Source of the DNA: Rhodospirillales bacterium | Lineage (GTDB): Bacteria > Pseudomonadota > Alphaproteobacteria > QKFK01 > SZUA-500 | DNA length: 29,298 bases | Reading direction: 5' to 3' | Assembly: GCA_003252195.1 (NCBI GenBank) | Contig: QKFK01000280.1 | Location: 1 to 29,298, forward strand | Part shown: piece after piece, positions 6,475 through 14,700 of the stretch | How positions within the stretch are numbered: the stretch's first letter is position 1 | Layout: every line of letters starts with the position of its first letter | The notes under the pieces: generated by a model | The model's database searches: none | The model's input: the letters and a program-made list of their open reading frames with translations, nothing else | What the model was told of the DNA's origin: nothing | Made by a program: the position numbers and the translations under genes

Positions 6475-7308
6475 ATGGATGGGTTTTATGTGTTATCTAT
6501 AATTTTGTTTTATATATGTGCTTTTGGAGGAGTAAATGTTGGAGTGCTGGTATATACTATTTTTATATTTCTGGCTTGGCTATGTTGGAAGCTTTATTAT
6601 TATTTAGTAAAAGAACTAACCTATAATTCTTATGCAAAAAAATGGGCTATAATGCTTATAAGCTCAATCTTGGTATATGTTTTTAGTTATAAATTTATAT
6701 TATATGTTGATGAAGGACGCCATTTTAGAATAGAGGCTAGCACACTATATCTAATATTTTGGAGAAGTCGCTCAATATTGATTTCATCATATTTTGTAGC
6801 ATTCTTATCTTCATACAAACTATCCCAAAATAACAAAAGAATACGAGAAACAATCAAAGCTATATTTTATGTGATTCCTTTTGGTTTGTTCTGTGTTTTT
6901 CTTATTATGTATATACCTAAAACATATGTTGAGAGAGCTACATATATAAATAAAGACACTATTCAGAATTTAGAAACACCGTTTGAAACCAAATATATGG
7001 GCTTTCATTGGTCTCAAATATTAGGTGTTGGTAATGCTGTTTATTATAATACGGAAATACGTGTACAGAAAAATAGTCTTCACTTGGTGGGAATAGATAC
7101 TAGTGCCTTAATATCCATTGCTGAGCAAAGAGTGATTTCTAAAAAGGGGATAATTTATAGGGCGGTATGTGTAAGTTTTAGAAATATTGCTATTGAAAGG
7201 CTGTTTCTAACACGCGGTACTCCTCCATTGAGTTTCATATGTCATAAAAAATTTAGAACTTGGAAATATAGGATAAACGGAAAAGAAGAAATATTGAGAA
7301 ATTTTTAG
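6475..7308 (+). CDS. Polytopic membrane protein of unknown function (possibly 5'-truncated by a stop codon)
   Basis: A 277-aa ORF I do not recognise. It has about five hydrophobic segments (residues about 4-22, 24-46, 56-77, 93-112 and 126-147). A non-membrane C-terminal domain of about 125 residues contains short strand-like stretches (TEIRVQKNSLHLVGID) and several basic residues near the end. The ATG at 6475 has no ribosome site, only AAAGAACG upstream, whereas a well-placed start lies in the same frame at 6364, separated by one TAG at 6433. TAG is a normal stop elsewhere in this window, so either expression begins inefficiently at 6475 or the gene is a recent pseudogene. The codon use looks ordinary, which argues that any inactivation is recent. 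Confidence 0.55.
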   Translation: MDGFYVLSIILFYICAFGGVNVGVLVYTIFIFLAWLCWKLYYYLVKELTYNSYAKKWAIMLISSILVYVFSYKFILYVDEGRHFRIEASTLYLIFWRSRSILISSYFVAFLSSYKLSQNNKRIRETIKAIFYVIPFGLFCVFLIMYIPKTYVERATYINKDTIQNLETPFETKYMGFHWSQILGVGNAVYYNTEIRVQKNSLHLVGIDTSALISIAEQRVISKKGIIYRAVCVSFRNIAIERLFLTRGTPPLSFICHKKFRTWKYRINGKEEILRNF

Positions 7309-7353
7309 AAAATACAGTTAATGATAGCTTATTTAGTAAGGAGTAATTGAAAC

Positions 7354-7413
7354 ATGACCGAAATATGCGTAAGCAGTTTGGACGCACAAACAGTAACTAA
7401 TTTATATTTATAA
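7354..7413 (+). CDS. Possible 19-aa small ORF
   Basis: ATG at 7354 lies 10 nt after AAGGAG (7338-7343) and reads MTEICVSSLDAQTVTNLYL to a TAA. The ribosome site is the main support. The spacing is long and the peptide matches nothing I know. It may be a remnant of a lost gene between the membrane-protein gene and the terminator at 7456. Confidence 0.2.
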   Translation: MTEICVSSLDAQTVTNLYL

Positions 7414-7455
7414 AGCTTTTTATGAGTAAATAAATTTAGATACAAAAATATATTC

Positions 7456-7485
7456 AAAGAGCCGATTATTCAGGCTCTTTTTTTA
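7456..7485 (+). terminator. Intrinsic terminator
   Basis: AAAGAGCC (7456-7463) pairs with GGCTCTTT (7473-7480) across a 9-nt loop and is followed by a T-rich tract. It probably ends transcription from the membrane-protein gene. Confidence 0.85.
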
Positions 7486-7498
7486 TTATATGAACGCT

Positions 7499-7585
7499 AT
7501 TTTGACTTAGGGAAAATGGGTAATGTATAGAAAGCGTATAAATTCAGTATATTTCTCTGTTTTAGGAGCTTGCTAAAGTCAAAAT
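7499..7585. repeat. 87-bp subelement with terminal inverted repeats (MITE-like or structured RNA), copy 1
   Basis: Ends ATTTTGACTT-AG (7499-7510) and CTAAAGTCAAAAT (7573-7585) are inverted repeats with one bulged base. Inside, AGAAA...TATA and TATA...TTTCT form a second stem around the loop AATTCAG. The same structure recurs at 15063-15149, where one substitution falls in this loop. Confidence 0.6.
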
Positions 7586-7637
7586 ATGAAATGATACCCT
7601 AAAAAGGTGTGGAACTGCGGGCTTTTTTATGGCGGAG
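7499..7637. repeat. Left copy of a ~139-bp direct repeat flanking the RTX secretion cassette
   Basis: The sequence aligns with 15063-15238 with about nine substitutions and one 1-nt indel over ~139 bp (roughly 93% identity by eye), plus a 36-bp block (15187-15222) present only in the right copy. The left copy ends with TGGCGGAG (7630-7637), identical to the last 8 nt (reverse strand) of the tRNA-Ser gene at 15231, but no tRNA follows here. The first 87 bp form a terminally inverted subelement. Confidence 0.85.
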
Positions 7638-7762
7638 CAGTATGCGTAAATGCTTGCGAGCATACAAGAATGGATCTGATAAACAGTGAAAATACTGTGA
7701 ATAATTGGTTTTATAATGTTTTGCTGAGGATAAAAGCTAGATAAACTCTACTGTCTATACGT

Positions 7763-7791
7763 AAATTCCCTAAAATAATAACAGGGAATTT
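7763..7791. terminator. Hairpin downstream of the hlyD-type gene
   Basis: AAATTCCCT (7763-7771) pairs perfectly with AGGGAATTT (7783-7791) over an 11-nt loop. It lies 127 bp past the stop of the leftward-transcribed adaptor gene and could be its terminator, although no strong T tract follows on that strand. Confidence 0.4.
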
Positions 7792-7917
7792 TCTGGGATA
7801 TCTGTGAATTTTAATGAATGATAACACACCTTAATTTTTGTTGTTATTTGCTATTATTAGAGTAGAACAATGTTAATTATTAGTAGTTAACTCATATAGT
7901 CAGCCACAATATATATC

Positions 7918-9369
7918 TTACCTTTCTCTGATGCTTTCGTGGGCATATTTGGCAATTGGAGAGGTGATATATTCTATAACTCTGCGTTTACCTGTTTTTA
8001 CCTCAACTGTTACGGCCATACCAGCGGTTAGGTTAATCCATTTATCATCAACCTTAATCTTATTGCGCGCCATAATAAGGCGGGCAGGGTAAACTAGCCC
8101 CATTTGCTCATCTTGAACTGAATCGTGCGATACATGTTTAAGGTTGGCTGGGATTGTGCCATATTTTGTGAATGGGAAGCTGTCTATCTTAACCTCGGCT
8201 AATTGTCCATCATTAACAAAGCCGATGTCACGGTTTAAGACCATGGCTTCCACCTCTAGCTCATGCCCATCTGGCACAATAACCATCAATTGTTGGGCAG
8301 GGGTTACAACACCGCCAATAGTGTGAACAGCTAATTGTTGAACGACGCCATTAACAGGTGAGGTGATAGTGGTTAAACGCCCTTTTTCAGTCGCTTTGAT
8401 TAGCTCTTGCTCTAAGGCAGAGATTTGTGCTTCTGCATCAGCTAGTCTTGATGATACATCTTTATTAAACTCGGCTTTAGTTTGCTCTAAAGATTGATAA
8501 AGTGAGGCGATGTTTGCTTCTGTTTCTTTTAGGCGTTTTTGTTCAACGTCTCTATCGCCTTGAGTTTCTAACAACTCTTGTTCAAGCTCAAGGAATGGCA
8601 TGCGGGCAGAAATTCCGCGTTCAACTAACTTCTTTTTAGCGTCAATACGTTCTTTTAGACCAGGGAGAATACGGTCTAACCTTGTAATAGATGCCTTACT
8701 TACATCGGCTTGTGCTTTTGCTTTATCAATCTCACTTCTTATAACATCAAGCTTGGCTTCTTTGTCTTTTATCTCTGCTTTTAATAAGTCTAAATGTGTG
8801 TGGACTAATTGTGCAGATGCTTCTTTAGGTGGGTTAAAGTTATTGGCAGGATCGTCATTGATTAAAGCACGTAATCGGGCTGCCTCGATTTGTGCGGTCA
8901 ATGCTTGCTCATTAATACGGGTTATGTCCGCTGATGTTTGAGTTGGGTCAAGCTTGATTAATGCTTGCCCTTCTTTAACCTCTTGTCCATCTTCAATTAA
9001 TATTTCTGTGATTATACCTGCTTCTAATGGCTGGATAATTTTAGCCCGTGATGCTGGGATTAGTTTGCCCCTTGCTGTTGCGATAATGTCAATCTCACCA
9101 AAGCAAGCCCATAAAAATGCCACCAAGAACGCACTCATAATAGTTACAGCTAAAATTCTGCCAGCGGGTGAAGGTGGTTTTTCTGTGATTTCTAGGACGG
9201 CAGGCAAAAAGGTCTTTTCTAAATTATTCATACCTGTTAGGCGATTTGGACCAGCTTCTTTTTCAAGCAAGAATGCGTTCTTTGCAATTGATAGATGATG
9301 ACGAACAATCTCGTAAATATCATATAGCTTGTCATAAAATGCCTGATATATTTGTTTTAAATTATTCAT
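7918..9369 (-). CDS. hlyD: HlyD-family periplasmic adaptor of a type I secretion system
   Basis: A 483-aa membrane-fusion protein that links the inner-membrane ABC exporter to an outer-membrane TolC channel. A longer frame reaches 9459, but the real start is ATG at 9369: it overlaps the last 8 nt of the ABC gene and has GAGGATGGTGA upstream. In order: a cytoplasmic N-terminus (1-70), one membrane segment (about 71-91, AVTIMSAFLVAFLWACF), and a lipoyl half (GKLIPASRAKIIQPLEAG). Then come a long alpha-helical hairpin (about 150-340, Glu/Lys/Ala/Gln-rich), the second lipoyl half (ITSPVNGVVQQLAVHTIGGVV) and a beta-barrel ending in LTAGMAVTVEVKTGKRRVIEYI, the classical HlyD/PrtE C-terminus. It is cotranscribed with the ABC exporter and opposite the RTX gene; no tolC is in the window. 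Confidence 0.95.
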   Translation of the reverse strand: MNNLKQIYQAFYDKLYDIYEIVRHHLSIAKNAFLLEKEAGPNRLTGMNNLEKTFLPAVLEITEKPPSPAGRILAVTIMSAFLVAFLWACFGEIDIIATARGKLIPASRAKIIQPLEAGIITEILIEDGQEVKEGQALIKLDPTQTSADITRINEQALTAQIEAARLRALINDDPANNFNPPKEASAQLVHTHLDLLKAEIKDKEAKLDVIRSEIDKAKAQADVSKASITRLDRILPGLKERIDAKKKLVERGISARMPFLELEQELLETQGDRDVEQKRLKETEANIASLYQSLEQTKAEFNKDVSSRLADAEAQISALEQELIKATEKGRLTTITSPVNGVVQQLAVHTIGGVVTPAQQLMVIVPDGHELEVEAMVLNRDIGFVNDGQLAEVKIDSFPFTKYGTIPANLKHVSHDSVQDEQMGLVYPARLIMARNKIKVDDKWINLTAGMAVTVEVKTGKRRVIEYITSPIAKYAHESIRER

Positions 9370-11581
9370 TGTCACCATCCTCTGACTTTTTAGATGTTTG
9401 ACAATTCCACAAATGAGCATAACGACCGTTTTTCTGTAGTAACTCATCATGTGAGCCAACTTCTACAATTTCACCACGCTCAATAGTGATAATGCGAGAG
9501 CAATCTCTAACCGTGGATAATCTATGAGCAATCATAAACACAGTTCTGCCTTTGCAGATACCTTGCATATTGCGTTGTATGGCTTGCTCAGATTCATAGT
9601 CAAGGGCTGATGTTGCCTCATCAAATATTAAAATCCTTGGGTTGGTTACCAATGCTCTGGCGATGGCGATACGTTGTCTTTGTCCGCCAGATAAGGTGCC
9701 ACCACGCTCACCAATAATGGTGTCATAGCCATCTTGTAATTCTAAAATAAATTCATGTGCACCAGCAAGTTTTGCTGCTTGCATAATCTTTTCCATAGGG
9801 ATGGCAGGGTCAGCAAGAGATATGTTTTCTCTAACCGTGCGGTTAAATAGATAGTTTTCTTGTAATACTACCCCAATTTGGCGTCTGAGCCATGCAGGGT
9901 CAACCGAGGCGATGTCAATACCATCGATAGTTACTTTACCACTCTCTGGAATATATAATCTCTGGATTAATTTGGTAATAGTGCTTTTACCAGAGCCAGA
10001 TGGCCCAACAAAGCCAATGGTTTCTCCAGCTTTAATATCCATAGATATTTTCTTTAAGACTTCTGGGGCATCAGGCTTATATCTAAAGCTAACTTTGTCA
10101 AAAGAGACATCGCCCCTAATGCTTGGCATTGAGCCTTTTGATACGTTAGTTGATGGTTCGGTTTTGGTGTTTAATATATCTCCCAACTTTTCAATAGATA
10201 TGCGGGCTTGTTGAAAGTCTTGCCATAACTGGGCTAGTCGCAAAATAGGGGAGCTAACTCTTCCTGCTAACATGTTAAAAGCAACTAATTGCCCCACGGT
10301 CAAATCACCATCCATAACTAGCCTTGCCCCAAACCATAGGGTTAATGCTGTGGTGATTTTTTGGATAACTTGAATGCCTTGGCGACCAATATTGCTAATG
10401 TGAGAAGCTCTAAATGAAGATGATACATAACCAGCTAATTGCTCTTCCCATCTTCTTTGCATTTGAGGTTCAACCGATAATGACTTTACAGTTTCAACAC
10501 CCGTAATCGCTTCGACCAAGAATGATTGGTTTTCTGCTCCACGTTTAAACTTCTCATCTGTTCGTGCTTTTAATATTGGGGTTAAAAGCAATGATAAAAC
10601 CACATAACAAGGAACAGATAATAAAACTATGATGGTTAGAGTGGTAGAATAAAAGAACATCACAGTAAAGAACACAAATGTAAAAGCAATATCAATAAAC
10701 AAGGTTAAGCCAGAACCTGTGATAAAATTACGTATGCTTTCTAACTCTCTAACTCTGGCAACAGTGTCACCAACTCTGCGTACTCCAAAGTAGGTTAGAG
10801 GCAATCTTATAAGGTGTCTAAATAATCTAGCTCCAAGCTCCACGTCTATTCTGGTGGTGGTGTGAGAGAAGATGTACGTTCTGAGCCCACCAAGCACACA
10901 TTCAAATATAGAAACCGATATTAATGCAAACACCAGTACATCAAGTGAGGTTAAGCCACGGTGAACCAACACTTTGTCAATTACAACCTGAAATAGCAAT
11001 GGTGATATAAGAGCAAAGAGCTGTAGGAAGAATGATGCGAGTAAAACTTCACCAAATAATTTACGATATTTTACAATCGCAGGTATAAACCAAGATATAT
11101 CAAACCTGCTGTCCTTGCCTGCAATAAATTGACGTGAAGCAAGAAGCAATAATGAGCCTTTCCAGATTTTTAAGAACTCTTCTTTTGATATGCTTTCAGG
11201 TCTGCCAATCTTTGGGCTTTGGATTAAAACTTTATCTTCAGATACTTGGGCTAATATAAAATAATCACCATTAACGTCATGTGCGATTGCAGGTAATGGT
11301 GTTTTAGCTAGTCTGTCCCATGAGGTGTTGATAATTCTAGCTTTTAGAGAGAATTCTTTAGCTACACGGAGTAAATCTATGTCATCAAATTTACGGTTTT
11401 GGCGATCATATTTATGTTTTAATTGGTCTGGGTCGGCAACTTTTTCAAAGTAGCGTGCCATCATAACAAAGCATATTAAACCTGTGTCAATATCAGGTAT
11501 TTGTGAAGGGTTGGCTTCTATCTTTTTAGGTTCAATTTTGCCGATAGCTATGCCTTCATCTGCCTTGCTTTTTTTTGCCAT
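9362..11581 (-). CDS. hlyB: HlyB-type type I secretion ABC exporter with degenerate C39-like domain
   Basis: A 739-aa inner-membrane ATPase that exports an RTX substrate with an uncleaved C-terminal signal. Residues about 25-150 form a C39-peptidase-like domain in which the catalytic Cys position is Thr33 (DTGLICFVM) and the His position is Tyr107 (NGDYFIL). It is therefore a non-proteolytic docking domain, as in HlyB. The membrane region spans about 163-440. The nucleotide-binding domain has Walker A GPSGSGKST (526-534), signature LSGGQ (630-634), Walker B ILIFDE (650-655) and the H-loop AHRLST (His686). The tail is hydrophilic. The start at 11581 has GAGTGTGG upstream. It overlaps the adaptor gene by 8 nt and is divergent from the RTX gene, its presumed substrate. 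Confidence 0.95.
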   Translation of the reverse strand: MAKKSKADEGIAIGKIEPKKIEANPSQIPDIDTGLICFVMMARYFEKVADPDQLKHKYDRQNRKFDDIDLLRVAKEFSLKARIINTSWDRLAKTPLPAIAHDVNGDYFILAQVSEDKVLIQSPKIGRPESISKEEFLKIWKGSLLLLASRQFIAGKDSRFDISWFIPAIVKYRKLFGEVLLASFFLQLFALISPLLFQVVIDKVLVHRGLTSLDVLVFALISVSIFECVLGGLRTYIFSHTTTRIDVELGARLFRHLIRLPLTYFGVRRVGDTVARVRELESIRNFITGSGLTLFIDIAFTFVFFTVMFFYSTTLTIIVLLSVPCYVVLSLLLTPILKARTDEKFKRGAENQSFLVEAITGVETVKSLSVEPQMQRRWEEQLAGYVSSSFRASHISNIGRQGIQVIQKITTALTLWFGARLVMDGDLTVGQLVAFNMLAGRVSSPILRLAQLWQDFQQARISIEKLGDILNTKTEPSTNVSKGSMPSIRGDVSFDKVSFRYKPDAPEVLKKISMDIKAGETIGFVGPSGSGKSTITKLIQRLYIPESGKVTIDGIDIASVDPAWLRRQIGVVLQENYLFNRTVRENISLADPAIPMEKIMQAAKLAGAHEFILELQDGYDTIIGERGGTLSGGQRQRIAIARALVTNPRILIFDEATSALDYESEQAIQRNMQGICKGRTVFMIAHRLSTVRDCSRIITIERGEIVEVGSHDELLQKNGRYAHLWNCQTSKKSEDGDNE

Positions 11582-11668
11582 TATGCCACACTCAAAAATT
11601 GCTTAATAAAATCTTAATTTTATAAAGGCTTATCTTTAACCTAATCTAACCCAAAAGTCTATAGCTAA

Positions 11669-11691
11669 TTTTGTATATCAGTTATACAAAA
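11669..11691. promoter_or_regulatory. Perfect 23-bp dyad in the divergent exporter/RTX promoter region
   Basis: TTTTGTATA (11669-11677) and TATACAAAA (11683-11691) are exact inverted repeats with a 5-bp spacer, in the 207-bp gap between the divergent exporter and RTX starts. It looks like a binding site for a dimeric regulator that could coordinate both transcripts. No regulator gene is adjacent. Confidence 0.5.
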
Positions 11692-11788
11692 ATGCATCAA
11701 CTAAAGGTTTAATAAATAGTTGTTTATATAAAATATTTATGATACAACCTTTGCATTGTTTTAACAACTTTTGGTGAGGAGAAAGAGC

Positions 11789-14700
11789 GTGACAACAGTT
11801 ACAGGTTCATCGGCTGCAGATACATATACATATAACTTAGGAGATGGTGATTTAACTATAAGTGAGGCTATCGGCGGAACAGCTATCGATAAAATAGTTT
11901 TTGGTGAAGGCATAGCTTATGATGATTTGGATTTTTCATTAGTCAATCACTACTCGCCAGATTCTACATTGTTTACAACTGATTTAGTTATATCTGTAAA
12001 AGGAGATGATAATACAATTACAATTAGTAATTATTATAAAAATGGTTTTGCTTTGTATCAAGCAGTAGAATTGCTAACTTTTTCTGATGGAACTACTAAG
12101 AGAATAGATACTCCATCTATAGTTAGTACGTCAGGAGAAGTTGATGGAACAGATGGATTTGATGTTATTAAAACTGGGTCCGGCGATGAAGTCGTGTATG
12201 CAGGATCAGGTAATGATCTTATATATGGTAGCTTGGGGAATGATATTATTTACGGAGGTGACGGCGATGATATTATTAATGGCTCTCTAGGCAATGACTA
12301 TATCGAAGGTGGAAAAGGTAATGATTTGATTGTTGCTGCGGATGGAACTGGTAGTTCAGGTTATACAAATATATACAAATTCAATCTTGGTGATGGTAAT
12401 GATGATTTGTTAGAGAGTAGAGATAATAACTCATCGATTGTTGATACGATTGAGTTCGGAGAAGGTATATCATCTGGTGATTTAGAGTTTTCATATGTTC
12501 CAGCAGAAGGCCCTGCAAGCAGAGGTTTATACCAAGATTTAATTATATCAATTAAGGGAACTACTGATTCAATAAGAATATGGGATTTTTACTATCAAGG
12601 TATGTCAGACAGTGGTTACTCCAGAACCGTTGAGCAACTTAAGTTTGCTGATGGAACAGTTTTGAGAATTGATAATGCCATACATGGAACAGCCTCCGGT
12701 GATACTATAAACGGCACAACAGGCAATGATATTATATTTGGCTTCCAAGGCAATGATGTAATAACAGGTAGCACAGGTAACGATTATATCTATGGTGGCG
12801 ATGGTAGTGATACTATAGAAGTTTCTTGGGGTGATGATCATATTTACGGCGGAGATGGCAACGATACTATAGAAGATTCTTGGGGTGATGATCATATTTA
12901 CGGCGGAGATGGCAACGATATTATAGATGATTCATGGGGGAATGACTATATAGATGGTGGTGCTGGTAACGATGAAATTCATGGTGGTTATGGCAATGAC
13001 ACACTAATTGGTGGTACTGGCAATGATACATATTATTTTGAAGGATCATTTATTGGTTGTGAACCAGATTATGGTATAAAAACTATTTATGAGACTGGTA
13101 CTGATGCAGAAGATACGATAAAGGTATTAGGAGACCTTACATTATCAGATTTCACCACTAGTCGTGATGGTGATAACCTAGTATTTACGCTAAATGAAAC
13201 CTCTAAAATCGTACTAGATAGCTATTATAATGCTGATCATGAAGGTAGAGTTGAGTATATTACCTTTACTGATGGAACTACAGTTACATTGCTCGATGAA
13301 TATCCATTAGAACCTGTTTATGACAACATTATCATTGGTGATGATGAGGATAGCACTGTACAAGGTACTGCTGGTAGTGATTATGTTGAAGGACTTGGTG
13401 GTAGAGATGTTATCTACGGCAAGGCTGGCGATGACTACTTAGACGGTGGTGATGGTAATGACCACCTACAAGGTGATGCAGGTGATGATACATTACTCGG
13501 TGGTGAAGGTAATGACACTCTCATCGGTGGTGAAGGTGCAGATACTATGGACGGCGGAGCTGGTAATGATAGCTTGTACGTCTATTCAGATGACACATTC
13601 ACTGGTGGTGAAGGTTCTGATACTGCTCTTATCCAAGAAACCTCTGGTATGAGTGTTAATCTAGGAGATACCTCAATTGAAACCGTACAAGGTAATATTG
13701 GTGAAGATTACCTAGATGGTTCTACATCAACAGTAAGAGTAGTTGAATATGGTAAAGCTGGTAATGACACGCTTATCGGTGGAACCGCCGGCGACCACCT
13801 ACAAGGTGATGCAGGTGATGACACATTACTCGGTGGTGAAGGTAACGATACTTTAATCGGTGGTGAAGGTGCAGATACTATGGACGGAGGAGCTGGTAAT
13901 GATAGCTTGTACGTCTATTCAGATGACACATTCACTGGTGGTGAAGGTTCTGATACTGCTCTTATCCAAGAAACCTCTGGTATGAGCATTAATCTAGGAG
14001 ATACCTCAATTGAAACCGTACAAGGTAACATTGGTGAAGATTATCTAGATGGTTCTACATCAACAGTAAGAGTAGTTGAATATGGTAAAGCTGGTGATGA
14101 TACGCTTATCGGAGGAATCGCTGGTGACCACCTACAAGGTGATGCTGGCGATGATACATTACTCGGTGGTGAAGGCAACGACACATTAATCGGTGGTGAA
14201 GGTGCAGATATTATGGACGGCGGAGCTGGTAATGATAGCTTGTACGTCTATTCAGATGATACTTTCACTGGTGGAGAAGGTTCTGATACAGCTCTTATCC
14301 AAGAAACTTCTGGTATGAGCATTAATCTAGGTGATGCCTCAATTGAAACCGTACAAGGTAACATTGGTGAAGATTACTTAGATGGTTCTACATCAACAGT
14401 CAGAGTTGTTGAATATGGTAAAGCTGGTAACGATACGCTTATCGGTGGAACCGCTGGTGACCACCTACAAGGTGATGCTGGTGATGACACATTACTCGGT
14501 GGTGAAGGTGGCGACACTCTTATTGGTGGTACTGATAATGACGTTCTAACAGGTGGTGCTGGTAATGATACATTATACGGTCAGGCTGGTGATGACACTT
14601 ACTCATTCTCAATAGGTGATGGTAAAGATACTATCATCAACCAAGATAGTGATGGTTATGATGCCTTGTCATTTGGAGAAGATATTACTTCAGATGAGCT

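Larger units (their letters stand above)
7309..7917. other. 609-bp intergenic region with terminator, direct-repeat copy and hairpins
   Basis: No convincing gene is seen. In order it holds: a 19-codon ORF with AAGGAG upstream (7354-7413, listed separately); a terminator (7456-7485); the left copy of the long direct repeat (7499-7637); a 6-bp inverted repeat GTATGC/GCATAC near 7640-7670; and a 9-bp hairpin at 7763-7791. The sequence just right of 7637 does not resemble the rest of a tRNA. Confidence 0.7.

Noticed and set aside
7630..7637. A second, degenerate tRNA-Ser
   Set aside because: Only the last 8 nt match; the following bases show no tRNA arms.
8144..9298. Plus-strand frames opposite the adaptor gene
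   Set aside because: Antisense of a clear HlyD coding sequence; no ribosome site or family resemblance. The same applies to 9912-10214, 2652-2837, 3498-3704, 4374-4595, 4873-5067, 16570-16767, 17150-17350, 17374-17643 and 26315-26521.
12605..12895. Minus-strand frame inside the RTX gene (and the plus frame at 13446-13652)
   Set aside because: Low-complexity shadows generated by the GGxGxD repeat codons.
13460..14527. Regular 333-bp repeats as a possible CRISPR or satellite
   Set aside because: In frame, 111 codons, coding for RTX units; no spacers.
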